From: Trichopria drosophilae
Lineage: Eukaryota > Arthropoda > Insecta > Hymenoptera > Diapriidae
Direction of reading: 5' to 3'
Length of the DNA stretch: 64,000 nucleotides
NCBI GenBank assembly: GCA_030407085.1
Contig: CM059586.1
Coordinates: 86,177,501-86,241,500, forward strand
This document shows, one piece after another, positions 1 to 11,741 of this stretch (position 1 is its first letter; each line of letters opens with the position of its first letter). A program made the position numbers and the translations under genes. Under the pieces are notes generated by a model, which was not told where the DNA came from, searched no databases, and saw nothing but the letters and a program-made list of their open reading frames with translations.

Positions 1-812
1 AAAAACAGATAGAAATGGATAGGAGTGCAAGTCAATCCGCTTGCGTCCTGTTTTCTAAACGTATTATTTTAATCATTCTTTATCCGAATATTGGATAGAG
101 AAACAATACGTTTACATCCAACTGATTTATGAAAAGTGCCAATTTAATTCCATCCGCAAATTATGAGTATGCCAAATTAATACTTATTTATCCGAAATCT
201 GTCATGTACAAGTTTATCATGTTCCATCCGTTTCATTTTTATCCAATTCATTCCATTTATTGTCTGTACTAAATGTAATACATTTCTATCCGATCTCATG
301 ATTCCACCTCTATCCATTATCGTCCGGATGCTCTCCTCGCAAGTGAATATGTTTCTATCCGATCTCTTCATGACAACGATATGCATTTATATATCCATCG
401 AAACGTCCTATTATATATATAAACGGATAAGATAGAGTCTTCGGATGAAAGTAGAAAGGATTGGCGTTCAATCGATAGGATACAAATGGATAGAATTGCA
501 CATTTCAGTTTCAGATGATGCAGTGGATTAGATTGGATAGGATCTGTATACGATTAGTGGACAGAAACGGATAAGATAGAGTCTTTGGAATAAAGTGGAA
601 AGAATGTGTATCCGTTAGGGCGGATGAAAATGGATGAACTTAGTGGTTTTTATAGATTCTTACTAAATATGATTGTATTGGATAGAAACGGATTGGAATG
701 GATAGAAATGATCGAATTACGGATAACATTTCTATCCATATGCGTCCATTCCTATCCGTTTTTTTAAGCAGGGGAACTTAAAAACAAATATTTGATTACA
801 ATCATTTTGTAG
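1..812. repeat. Degenerate GGATAGAAACGGAT-type short repeats (intronic)
   Basis: Short variants of GGATAGAAATGGAT and its complement TATCCGTTTCTATCC recur throughout this stretch. The motif lies mainly on the minus strand up to about 400, on the plus strand from about 420 to 720, and flips again near 725-765. A larger unit starting AAACGGATAAGATAGAGTCT occurs at about 422 and again at about 570, a period near 148 bp. No coding sequence was recognised. Because a splice acceptor follows at 811-812, this is probably intron of the gene that continues to 6439. Confidence 0.6.
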
Positions 813-3800
813 TACAATTAAAATGGAGTACCATACCTGAATCAGATATATCAAATATATCTCGAGAGGATTTATTGGCACAAGTGAAATACCTTTTAGA
901 ATGTCAAAAAAAGAAATTAAAAACTGTCGACATGTCGACACAGGTACGATTTGTTTTAATACAGAAAATATACATTGATGTTCCTATTAAATTGTGTCAT
1001 GTAATTGTTAGACAGAGAGTCCGAAAAGTCCAATTCAGGTCATACAAAATGGATATGACAAAACAGATGTAACGGACGAGTTTCGGAATGAAATAGAGAG
1101 GATAGATAATAGTGATGAATGCGTTACAATAACGAATATTGAATCATCTAATGAAGTAAAAGAAATGGAGTCCCAGACTCCACAGCTTCAAGAAGAGTTG
1201 ATGGAAACAAATAACAACGATATTATGAACAATGAGAGTAGTCCAGATTGGTTCAGCGAACAGGACATAATGGACATGCCTTTCATAATTTGTTCGAAAG
1301 AAGACGATCCAATAAGCAGGAATATTACTCCTCGTAAGTTCAAACAATATATGGGTGTATCTCCAGAACTTTTAAACTTTAGGGTATCATACATTATGAT
1401 CCGTTAAAGATTGTCCAAAAAATGCATCATAAATTGTGACGCGTTCTGAAGAAAGGGACCTAAGCGTCCGAACGTCAATTATGAGGAGAGGGAAAAGAAG
1501 AGGCGAGACTGCGGCGCAGTGTTTCCGATATCTCTTACTCTCTTTCTGTACACTACTAACTCGAATTAGGAAGATATGCTGAAAATTTCAGCGCAAAATA
1601 TTGAAAATTGAGCCGTTGGTAGCATATCTTTTCCCTCTCCTGCACAATTATCGTTCGGACGCTTAGGTCCCTTTCTTCAGAACGCGTCACAATTAATAAA
1701 CCATTATGCACTTTAAATGAATCATGTATTTAATAATGACTATAATAGTGTAGGAACTGATAATTAAAAGTGAAACCGGCAAATTCAACATTTTCTTGTG
1801 GGCAAGTCATTGTTTTTATTCGGTTCAAACAACACAACTTTTTTAACGAAGACTTACTTTTTCACCAATAAATAAATTTAAATTGTAATCTTTTCTTATA
1901 CATTATCAAAATATATAGAACTTCTACCCCATCCGTAAAATGTGTATACGTAATGAAATATACGAGCTTCCACTGCAAACACAAACTTAACAGTTATGTA
2001 GCAATTATGTAACATTTCTGTAAAAATGTAACCATTACGTAAATATTACATAACTGTTACTTTCTGTGTTTGCAGGGTCTACTCGTTACACATATGCTTT
2101 GGAAAGAAAATAAAGTAATAAATTAACGAATTTGCATGAATCTTGGTACCTAGAAGCTTCTACATTGCTGATCAGGAATCTAGAATCAGTTTTTACAAAT
2201 TCAAAATATAGGATCCAATATGGCGGACAAATTTTTGTATTCATCATATTTGCTTGAAACTTGGTACCTAGAAGTTTTTGGGGTTGCTGATTAGGAATCT
2301 GGCGTTAGTTTTTAAAATTTCAAAATGGAGGATCCAATATGTCAGACAACATTTTTTAAAATTAGTTTTTTAAAATACAAAATGGAGGATCCAATATGTC
2401 GGACAAAATTTTTTAAAATTAATCGAAATAAAAAGTTTTGTAACGTGGTAGAAGAAGTTTTTGATATCGCTGATCAGTATTATGGCGTTAGTTTTTACAA
2501 ATTTAAAATGGAGGATCCAATATCGCAGACAAATATTTTTTAATTCATCAGATTTGCTTGAAACTTGGTACCTAGAAGTTTTTGAGGTTGCTGATTAGGA
2601 ATGTGGTTAGTTGTACCTAGAAGTTTTGGGGTTTCTGATCAGGAATCTGGCGTTAGTTTTTACAAATTCAAAATGGCGGACATAATTTTAAATAAATTTT
2701 ATTGGCGTTAGTTTTTACAAATTCAAAATGGAGGATCCAATGTGGAGGACAAAATATTTTTAATTCGTCAGATTTGCATGAAACTTGGTACCTAGAAGTT
2801 CTTGGCATTACTGATTAGGAATCTAGCAACAGTTTTTAAAAATTCAAAATGGGGGATCCAGTATGTACGTCAAACAAAATTTTTTTAAATTAATCGAATT
2901 TGCTTGAAACGTGGTAGAAGAATTTTGTTATGTCGCTGATTAGGAATTTGACGTTATTTTTAAAAATTCAAAATGGAGGATCGAATATGGCGAACAAATT
3001 TTGTTTATTTCATCAGATTTGCTTGAAATTTCGTACCTAGAAGTTTTTGGGGTTACTGATTACGAATCGCGCATTAATTTTTAAAAATTCAAAATGGAGC
3101 ATCTAATATGTCGGACATTTTTTAAAATTAATCGAATTAAAAAGTTTTGTAATGTGGTCGAAGAAGTTTTTGATGTCGCTGATCAGTATTTTGGCGTTAG
3201 TTTTTAAAAATTCAAAATGGAGGATCCAATATGGCGGACAAATATATTTCAATTCATCAGATTTGCTTGAAACTTGATATCTAGAAGTTTTTGGAGTTGC
3301 TGATTAAGAATCTGGCATGTTTTTTAAAATTAAAAATGGCGTATTTAATATGGCGGGCGAAATTTACAAAATTTGATCGGATTCTCTTGTAACTTGTCAC
3401 TTGGGGGTTTTTGGGTTTGCTGGTTACGAATCAGGTGTTGTCGTCTAAAAATTGAAAATGGCTGATCTAATATGGAGGACGAAATTTTTGTTAAACTGGC
3501 AGATTTTAGTATATAATGACATCTGGGGGTTTTTACAGTTGCTGATTACGAATTTGAAATCAGTTTTCATAAATTTGAAATGATGAATCCAATATAGCGA
3601 CCCTGCCGAAAAAATACTATAGAACACGATTCAGAAAACATATAGAGCACCATACAAATTATATTTATTAAGAAAAAAAGTAGCTAAATACCTGAATATT
3701 TACGTTGTAGAAATGTTGAGGACTTACAATTTTATTAAAAACATCCTTCAAAACTTAAAACAGTAAGAAATATTGCGAATCCTGTGCAAAAAGACCTTGT

Positions 3801-6439
3801 CCGAAATTCAATTTTGTATGGTTTTTGCACCATTGAATAGTTTTTGCACCATACAAAATTGAATTTCGGACAAGGTCTTTTTGCACAGGATTCGCAATAT
3901 TTCTTACTGTTTTAAGTTTTGAAGGAAGTTTTTAATAAAATTGTAAGCCCTCAACATTTCTACAACGTAAATATTCAGGTATTTAGCTACTTTTTTTCAT
4001 AATAAATATAATTTCTATGGTGCTCTATATGTTTTCTGAATCGTGTTCTATAGTATTTTTTCGACAGAGGAACAAAATATTTTTTAAATTTTTATATTTT
4101 AATGTGAGTTTGTATCTTTAACTACGAATTTGACAAATTTGAGCTGAAAAGAGAATGTGACAGGAAAGAGAAAAAAAATAGAAACTGAAAAAGTTAATGT
4201 ACAATCAGAAAAACAAAGAAAGGATGTTAGTCATAATTCTAAAAAAAAACTTTATGGTTGTGAAGGAAAAACTCGCTCCCCAATGCAAAATTTTGTGATA
4301 AGATGTTACATTTGCTTTTTTCTTTCGTGTTGGTATTTGTACTTTTCGAATAAAATGAATTACAATGAGTTTAACAACGTTCAAATGATTGTCTTTTTTT
4401 GTATTCCTCACTATTGGATCGTGCAAATGAATTATCCAATTTTGATTCCTAAATTTGCTTCATACCGACTATACGATAATTAAAGTTTGAAATTTGAACT
4501 TCATATTCGTAATCAGCGACCCCTAAAACCCCCAGATAACAATTTTCATGAAAATTTCATCTTTTTTAAACAATTAGTCCGCCATATTAGATCCGCCATT
4601 TTGAATTATGAGATTTTATATTATCTGGACAATACCGAAGACGACAGAATTAGTTTTAACAATGTGTCATGAAAAAAAAATTTAGTTTTCCAATACCTGC
4701 AAATTTAAAAGTTCTAGAGATATTTACAAATTTTGCATATTTTACAATGAACCATTTCAATTATAGATTCAAGCGGAATATTAGAGACTATAATGACTCC
4801 GTCAATGTCTTATTTTTCTCCAGCGTACGAAACAGGTATTTTTCAATGCAGAATTTATTTTGATAAAACAATTCTCTACTTTATTCATCCATTTAGAATT
4901 GAACTTTTCTTTTTAGAATGTCAGTTTCAGATTTCGGATTCTTTAAATTCTCATCAAGCGTCTACCAACGATACTCAAAGAAACGAAGTCCCTTATACAG
5001 ATCTAAATCACAGTGACATATCTAGTGCTTCGAATAGCAACACAACGTCGTTAGTGATAGACCAAAACGATTGTCAAAAGATTGGGGACGAGACCATGAA
5101 TGTTTACGACAATGACAATCAGTTAGTAGGTACTTTGAAACGCATTAATATCTTATCCGTCCAATTAGTGAATCCTGCTACTACCGAACCTTCATTAGTA
5201 CCAATGTGTCAAGCAGAAATTACTAACACGAATATTGAAATAAACCAGGAACAGCCGTCACAAAAGCATATACGAGTTCTAGACTTTAATTCGCCATTAA
5301 AAGATTCGACCGAGACTTCATGCCAACCATTTTCCCCAACAGTTTCCGAGAAGGAAAAAACAATTTGTTCAAGAAAACGTCATTCGAATACAAATTTAAA
5401 GCATCCAGTAAAAACATCTCAGCAATCTTCCATGGAAACATTAGAATCTGCGAAATATGACACGAGGTTGAAAGTAAGAAAGGAAGAAATGAAAGAGAAA
5501 CAAAATGATTATACAAAAATCGAAGAGGAACTACAAATGATAGCTGGCACTAACGCAACAGAAGCACCGAGTTGTGGAAATACAGACGAATTAAACGAAA
5601 CCGAGAAAGAGGAGCAAAAGATGTCAAAAAGTTTGTATCGATTTGGATCCTTAGAATTAATGGACATACTCGATTTGGAAACTCCGAATAAAAACAAATC
5701 GCAGTCAATTCCAACTACTCCGAGATTTCTCAGTCCGAAAACTAGGGCATCGCTGCCGACAACATGGGGGGGAGATAATTTAAGACTGATTATGGACTTT
5801 GTTAAAACACCGGATTATCCGAGAACTCCTTGTGTTTTATCTCCAGGCATCGAAAACAAATGCACGAATGACAAATTGGCTAAAGTTGAAATAAACGAAA
5901 ATATATCGCAGGTTACGAATGAAAGTATAGATTCTGATAAAAGCAACTCCACCATTAGTTCAGTCGCAGAAATGAAAAAAACTCCAACAAAAAAATTTTC
6001 AAAAAAAGAATCAGAAATTTTGTATACTCCGATTAGTTCCAAATCCGGCGTAGAGTCGATAACAAACCTAGTATCGAAGATTGCTAATTACAAAGTTAAA
6101 CGATGTTTGCCAGAAGATCCGATTGTTCCTTTGAAACCGCAAAATAGTATTTCGAGGTGGAGAAACATAGCGCCACAAATTACTAAGGTAAAACCAACCG
6201 AAGAAAAAGAAAACAAAAATTCAAGTTGCATTTACAATGCCGACGAACGTAACATTATCGATGCGGTTCACCCTGAGACGAATAGAAGAAAGGATAGAAG
6301 AAAAAAGATTAATCCATTGGATTTGATTTGTCGATTCCATTTTCCTAACGAAGGAATAGAAACGGAAATTAAATGTACAGAGTACGAAGAACTTCTTAAT
6401 ATAAATCCCGATAGAAAACCACGAACGAAGAAAATGTAG
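813..6439 (+). CDS. Uncharacterised Ser/Thr-Pro-rich protein, 3' part (exons 813-943, 1012-1383, 4931-6439)
   Basis: I do not recognise this protein. Three open stretches join in phase at good splice sites: 813-943 (acceptor TTTTGTAG, donor CAG|GTACGA), 1012-1383 (acceptor TTGTTAG, donor AGG|GTATCA) and 4931-6439 (acceptor TTTCAG, stop TAG). The junction phases agree at both introns. The 5' exons lie outside the window. The first segment is helical and lysine-rich (QVKYLLECQKKK); the second is acidic; the last 502 residues are hydrophilic, with many proline-directed sites such as TTPRFLSPKT, KTPDYPRTP and LYTPISS, and a basic C-terminus ending PRTKKM. That composition suits a nuclear, cyclin-dependent-kinase-regulated protein, which is inference only. 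The 3.5-kb second intron is packed with repeats. The open frame of the last exon runs upstream to 4793, so a start or acceptor within 4793-4930 is an alternative. Confidence 0.6.
1432..1693. mobile_element. MITE with about 45-bp terminal inverted repeats
   Basis: The ends are near-perfect inverted copies: GTGACGCGTTCTGAAGAAAG at the left and its complement ending CGCGTCAC at the right. Matching continues inward through GGACCTAAGCGTCCGAACG and a GAGAGGGAAAAG block. A second inverted pair (AGATATGCT and AGCATATCT) lies inside. The element is about 260 bp, has no open frame, and sits in an intron 50 bp after the exon ending at 1383. AATT flanks both ends and may be the target duplication or part of the repeat. 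Confidence 0.75.
2140..3600 (+). repeat. Degenerate tandem array, about 120-bp unit, plus orientation
   Basis: Roughly a dozen diverged copies of one unit are seen. In order, each unit has GAAACTTGGTACCTAGAAG, TTTTTGGGGTTGCTGATTA, a GAATCTGGCGTTAG block, TTCAAAATGGAGGATCCAAT, and ATGGCGGACAAATTTTT. Units differ by substitutions, small indels and truncations. Apparent open frames here, such as 2325-2543, only translate the repeat. The array lies in the intron of the upstream gene. Reversed units occur at 4480-4790, on the other side of the hairpin at 3602-4068. Confidence 0.8.
3602..4068. repeat. Large hairpin: about 220-bp inverted arms, 25-bp loop
   Basis: The left arm (about 3602-3822) and right arm (about 3848-4068) are close to exact reverse complements, from ATACTATAGAACACGATTC at the outside to CAATTTTGTATGGT at the tip. 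The loop is 3823-3847 and carries a short direct repeat of TTTTTGCACC. There is no coding capacity. Because it is in an intron, transcription would give a long double-stranded hairpin. It sits at the centre of the inverted arrangement made by the arrays at 2140-3600 and 4480-4790. Confidence 0.85.
4480..4790 (-). repeat. Reversed copies of the 120-bp array unit
   Basis: The unit seen at 2140-3600 appears here on the opposite strand: ATTCGTAATCAGCGACCCC, then AAAACCCCCAG, then AGTCCGCCATATTAGATCCG and CCATTTTGAATTA. Only one clear unit and degenerate flanks remain. Together with the forward array and the central hairpin it makes a fold-back structure of about 2.6 kb. The interval 4069-4479 between hairpin and array is AT-rich; the open frame at 4157-4483 there looks non-coding. 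Confidence 0.7.
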
Positions 6440-6552
6440 GAGTGTGTTGTAAAATTTGATAATCTATTTTATGTATCGACTAAAGTTATTTAGACAAAGT
6501 TTATATATTTTAGTTTTAGACGTAAGAATGTACACTTTAATTAGTCACAAGA

Positions 6553-9445
6553 TTAACCGAATTTATAGTTAGTATAAATGTTACGGAACATATCTCGACA
6601 ATTAATCTTCACATTGAGTTTTGCACATAATAAAAATATCCCCGACAATTTTCTATGAAGGCTGTATATTTCTTCGGGCGGAGGACACAATCGATGGTGT
6701 ACTATCGTAGGAACTAGTGCTTGAATTCTAAAACACAAATCGTAAACATTAGTGTCGCTAATGTTAGGTTAGTTTTAAAACTTACTTTTTTGTTACGTCC
6801 TGAGCACCAAAATCGAAGTATTCTTTGTTTACGTCAAAAACTTGGCCCAAAATCATGACGGCATCAACATGCGCTTCTTCCATAACCTATCGTGTAACGA
6901 ATTAGTAATCAAAAATAATAAGAGTCGTGATATTTAACGGCAACAATTAAAAAAGGGGGTTATATATAAAAAAAGGAGATGATTATAATAATAATAATAA
7001 AAGAGATAATTGAAAAGTTTTTAAAAAATAGGGGGGAGGGGGTTATATATGAAAAAAAAATATAACATGAAAAAAACTAATAATGAATGAAAGGGGAAAT
7101 TTAGCTTGACGTTTCGACCCGCGTTAGGGTCATCTTTAGAATAAAAAAACGGCATTTAAATGAATATAACAAAATAAAATTTAAGAAATTAATTTAATAG
7201 CGAATTATCAATATCAGGTAGATAGGATTTTTCAAATCTAATATTGACAGTATTACTTTTTTCTTTTTTAATGAAAAAATTTTCCATGTGGCACCTTTTT
7301 CTTCAGTTCTGTTCCCTCGCAAGTATCTTGATGTTATCATAATCGAAATCATGTCCTGTCTCATTTCTATGATGCGTTAGACCAGTATGTTGTTCTTTAT
7401 TCGATGTTAAAAAGTTTCTTTTGTGTTCTTTAAGTTGATCTAATTTGATAAAATTTTTAATTTTGTTCCATTTATTCTGAACACTTAATTGTTGCCGTTA
7501 AATGTCACTCTTATTATTTTTAATTATTAAAAGCGGCCGAGAAACTATATTGTTTTAAAAGAATTAGTAATCGTTTAGATAAGTTTTAATTTAAAAATTA
7601 CCTTTGATTCGTAACCTGTTAGGAAACCCATCTCTCGAGATAATTCTAAAACTTTTTTACGATCTCCTCTACTTGCTCCGTTAATAACCTCTATATATTT
7701 ATCCATAAATTGTTTATCGTAACTTCGACAGGCTCCAAAATCCAGCAGTATTAATTGATCGGTTTGAGTATTGTAAAAGAAATTAGACCAATTAGGATCG
7801 GTTTGCATGTAACGAAAGACGAATAACTCTTTTAAACACAATTCCATAACTAACGAAGCTATTCGTTCCCTCGTAACCGTGTTCATTTCCACGCATTTAT
7901 CTACTGGTATTCCCTCGATAAGTTCCAAAGCGAAAACTTGTTTCGTACTGAGTTCATCTAAAAACACAAAATATAAAATCTTTCTTGTACAATAATAAAA
8001 TGATTTGTACCTATAACTTCCGGGACGTAGTAATCTTTGTACGGTTCGATTAACTTTCGGTATTTTTTTGTACATTCTGCTTCACGTATGTAATCTACCT
8101 CCCACGCAAGTTCTCGTTTTGCTACTTCGACTACGTTGTCTATAAACATTCCGTCAGGAAACATATTCCACACCTTCATTACGCCGACTAAATTTTCAAT
8201 ATCGCTTTGAATTCCTAACGCAACTCCAGGATACTGAATTTTCAAAGCGATTGGTCTTCCGTCGTGTAACGTTGCGTGATGTACTTGTCCTATCGAAGCA
8301 GCAGCAAACGGCTTTGAGTCGAAAGTTGCCAGTTTTTGTCGCCAGTCGTGACCGAGTTCATTGGACAACACTTTCTCCACTTGCCAAGTCGGCATAAAAT
8401 CTGCACTTTGTCGAACACGTTCAAAAGCTTTTTGTAGTTCTGGACTGATAATAGAATTATCTTGTATGCTTAAAATTTGTCCGATTTTTAAAGCTGCGCC
8501 TCGAACCTTACAAAGTGTCGCGACTATTCTTTCGGCGTTGGCTTTCGTTAAGAACATACTATCTACAGTTTCGCCGATTGATTGTTTTTTTAATCCTAAG
8601 GTCCGTCTTGTGTATTCTGCCAATGTTCCGAGTCCTAAACCTACACCTAAAGTACCAAAGCTTACCATTCGCTCCATACGAGTTGCGGGAACTTTTCTCG
8701 CTTTGGCATTTGTCGATAACTTTAATTGATCGTAAATTAAATTTCCAGTTTGGCACGATTTTATATCTACTAGTCATTACTCACCGTGTGCAAGGGTTTA
8801 ATAGTTGGCTTGGCAAGCGGTTTTTCAACATTGTCAATATTTGGTTTAATTTCTTGTTTTTTTATTTTTTCTTCGTGTTCCAGCTCCAGTTTTCGTAATA
8901 ATTGTTTATCCTTATCCGAGAGTTCTATCGTTGGTACTTCCTTGTTTATTTTGGCAATGGTTTCTATTTTTTCTTTCACGCTTGAATATTTTTTTGGAGA
9001 CGTACTTTGATCGGACTTTGTACTAAATTCTACAGGATCTTTAGAAGGATCGACTATACGAAGCTTTTCGTTTTGATGCGGATCAAAGGGAACTTCGTTT
9101 GTTGCGTTTGTAACGAATTTTGTGTATTCTACAATGCCTCTTTGTACAATTAGAAGTCGTTCAGTTAGCTCCTGCAAGTCCTTCCCAGCCGCTGTCTAAG
9201 TTAACAAAATGTTTTCAATTTATCGAAAAAAAATTATTTTTAATTTATTTACTTACAGGAACCTTACTTGGATCTATGTCTCTCAACGCTTTACTCAGAT
9301 CTTTCAACCTGTCTTCGGCCAACGTCTTGAGGCTGGAATTTTGCAACACACGACTTGCGGATTTTGTATTTTCTTGGAGAATGGCATCGATGACCATCTT
9401 AGTGCCACGAAGAACGCCGAGAATATCTGAGCCGCGTCCAGCCAT
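6553..9445 (-). CDS. Coq8: Atypical kinase COQ8 (ADCK3/COQ8A family), complete, six coding exons
   Basis: COQ8 is a mitochondrial UbiB-family ATPase/kinase needed for coenzyme Q biosynthesis. Coding exons on the minus strand are 9257-9445, 8785-9195, 8011-8719, 7602-7957, 6786-6886 and 6553-6727; phases agree at all five introns and give 646 aa, very close to human ADCK3 (647). Visible motifs: the KxGQ motif (KIGQ, residues 278-281), the family-specific AAAS loop (339-342) replacing a glycine-rich loop, the ATP-binding lysine in IALKIQYPG (about 360), LLDFGA as the metal-binding DFG, and the C-terminal [18 protein letters not shown] segment. The start [10 protein letters not shown] was chosen because the upstream in-frame methionine extends into unlikely sequence. 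The N-terminal 200 residues are less conserved, as is usual. Intron 2 is only 65 bp; intron 5 holds a Penelope-type remnant. All key residues I can see are present, so the gene looks functional. Confidence 0.95.
7080..7460 (-). mobile_element. Penelope-like element remnant (GIY-YIG endonuclease tail) in Coq8 intron 5
   Basis: On the minus strand a short reading stretch gives [19 protein letters not shown] near 7320-7400. This matches the H...GH.FD(F/W)(D/E)N.KIL pattern near the C-terminal end of Penelope-like GIY-YIG endonucleases. It is followed on the minus strand by sequence containing GACCCTAACGCGGGTCGAAA, a motif common downstream of such elements. The reading frame is broken, so it is a dead fragment. 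It has the same strand as Coq8. Confidence 0.65.
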
Positions 9446-10331
9446 GTCTGAAAAGTAAATTGAATAATTTAATTTCAAATTTTCCATGTTTTATAAATAA
9501 AATTTGAATTCTAATACTTATTGTCTTGTTAAATTTGTTATTTTGCAATGACAATGACTTTTAATAATTAAACTAAACTCTAGAAGAAATTTTCTAAGAG
9601 CTTTGCTTTTTGAAAGAATTATACTCGCTGTTTAAAAATACTTACCTGCGTTTTACGAAAATTTAATTAATCCGGAAATATACATCAATGTAATCGCATG
9701 ATTTATAACCTTGAAATATTTTTAGGTTATAAATATATGTACATATTTACATTACGTAAGAGAGGTTAGGTTCAGAGATATAAATTTTTCGTCACTTAAG
9801 TGTTTTTTTTTGTTTGTAAATTTTTTTTTTAACAATTGCAACTATTTTTTACGAATTTTATATATAATGCACAATCTTCGATAAAGAAATTCAGTTATTT
9901 CATTTTTACAAAAACCATACAAAATGAATACACGATGTACACCAGTGTACACTGAAATGACCTGGTGCACACAAATAGTATATGTGGGATTCCCCTTGTC
10001 GCATGGTTGGACCACAGATTAAGGACGCGGACAAATAGTGGAGGAAAAAATCGACCAAGTGTGTGAAAACCATAGAGATATAAGAATTCTTATATCTCTA
10101 TGGTGAAAACCGGTGTGGCGCCGCCGCTCTATTGGATTTTATAAGTGTATGGTCAGTTTGTGGGGCACCGGTAAAAATGCCGAAAACTACATATATGAGA
10201 GGGACTCAAAACTCAAATTTACCGACCCTGTCCGATGTGAGGGGGAGCACTGTATAGGGATATTGACGAAAATATCCCTAGCTCTCTGAAAGGGATGTGA
10301 GTGTGGCGTGTGTGTGTGCAATACCCATGTA
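9446..10331. other. Intergenic region upstream of Coq8, with a 36-bp perfect palindrome
   Basis: No coding sequence was recognised between the Coq8 start and the next transposon. The Coq8 promoter and 5' untranslated exon(s) should be here, but no clear core motif was found. At 10069-10104 there is a perfect 36-bp palindrome centred on GAATTC, with half-site ACCATAGAGATATAAGAA. A smaller palindrome TGTACACCAGTGTACA lies near 9936-9951. Confidence 0.5.
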
Positions 10332-11623
10332 CACTGTAAAAAATGGTTTCGTAAAATCACAACACAAGTGTGAAATTACACACTCGAGTTACCACTCTGA
10401 ATGGTGTAAAAGTACGAAATCACTAGTATTTTTACACCAAAACTGTAATAGCACTACAAATATTGTGAAATTGTCACTCTGAGAGTAGGTTATATAAATT
10501 ACCACTACTGAGAGCAGTAATTTTACATTTTTTGAAATTACTGTTTGAATATGAAATTACATCTGACAATGTTAAAAATACAATTTCTCTAGTAATATTT
10601 TCCATTCCGCGCGTGACCCGGGCAGCCATCATTGATGTGTATATACTTGTTTGAATTTCTCGTAAAGATTTCGGTTATTTGTTATGTGAAGATATTTTTT
10701 ACCTCATCAAACGTGTGCAGAGGTATATATATCATATGCTACATATTTATTTGACCAAATAAAATGAAGTTTCTTTACAAGTATATTGAGGTTAAGTTTG
10801 ATGGATTTATTTTCATTATAATTCTAATATTGTATAAATGTAATCACGGATACCATGAAGTTTGACCCCGTTCAGCAGAAGCGACCATGGTGCTATTGGC
10901 ATCGTATTTTGTATTTAATAAAACGTGGCCAGACAATGTTCCCAACTTTTTTGAATATGCACAAATGAAGTGGCTCGAAATCTATTCAGCAAGCAGAGGT
11001 AAAAATCAAGCTGTCACCGAAAAAGTGTACACGTTACTTCGTAAACTACAAACTGTTAAAGCGAGTGAAGTTTTATGAACCAAAGTGACTATTTACATGT
11101 ATTGTTTATTGTCGTTAAATGCAAACCAATATACGAATCGTTGTTTGTCAGGTTGAATTTTATATTACAAATGTTATTGTATGATAAATAATAAATATTA
11201 AAACATTCCTAAAAACTATTTAATTAATTCATAAACAAATTGCAATATTTTTTACATTCACAAAAAAAAAACATTTCAATGCATATATTATATTATATAA
11301 TACAATTCAGTATTTAATACATATATATACTGCACGCACCAAATGTGTATTTAACCTAAAAAATGTGAAAAATTCACCGATATTGTAATTTTATTACAGC
11401 ACTGTAATTTCACTATAATGGTGTGATTTTACTATAAACACAGTAATTTTACTACATTAATTGTAAATTCTAACCTGTAATTTCAAGTCTGTTGACAATC
11501 GCTGTAAATTTACATCTTTGCTGTAATATTTACAACTTTCAAGGGATTTTACTACTCTCAGACTAGGTTATACAGATTACCTACTCTCAGAGTAGTAATT
11601 TCACACAATCTTTTTTTACAGTA
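10332..11623. mobile_element. Non-autonomous TIR element with about 280-bp repeat-rich ends
   Basis: The left end CACTGTAAAAAATGG and right end TTTTTTTACAGT are inverted, next to TA on both sides. The subterminal 280 bp on each side (to about 10610, and from about 11345) are filled with short variants of GTAATTTTAC and of CTCTGAGAGTAGGTTATA, in opposite orientations. The core (10611-11340) is different in style and contains a 63-aa open frame. Confidence 0.65.
10887..11078 (+). CDS. Small open frame in transposon core, unassigned (63 aa)
   Basis: The frame starts MVLLASYFVFNKTWP and ends LLRKLQTVKASEVL, followed by TGA. It has an ATG in its own frame, ordinary amino-acid composition and likely helices, unlike most spurious frames here. 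It lies in the unique core of the element at 10332-11623. Upstream, at 10611-10886, the sequence becomes briefly GC-rich (CGCGCGTGACCCGGGC), as a captured promoter or 5' leader might. I cannot name the family; it may be a captured host fragment or the residue of a transposon-encoded protein. Confidence 0.3.
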   Translation: MVLLASYFVFNKTWPDNVPNFFEYAQMKWLEIYSASRGKNQAVTEKVYTLLRKLQTVKASEVL

Positions 11624-11741
11624 TAATTTTTGGAATTTTTCGGCATTTTTTCCATTTGGCATTTTTCTTTTCGGCATTTTTACCAATACCCAGTTTGTGA
11701 TTTTCTTGGGCGAAGGCGATTGGACACATCGTATCCCACAC

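Noticed and set aside
2140..3600. CRISPR-like array
   Set aside because: Units are long, diverged and contiguous, with no spacers, and the sequence is eukaryotic.
4157..4483. 108-aa open frame between the hairpin and the reversed array
   Set aside because: AT-rich, Lys/Phe/Tyr-heavy translation with no domain, and runs into the repeat.
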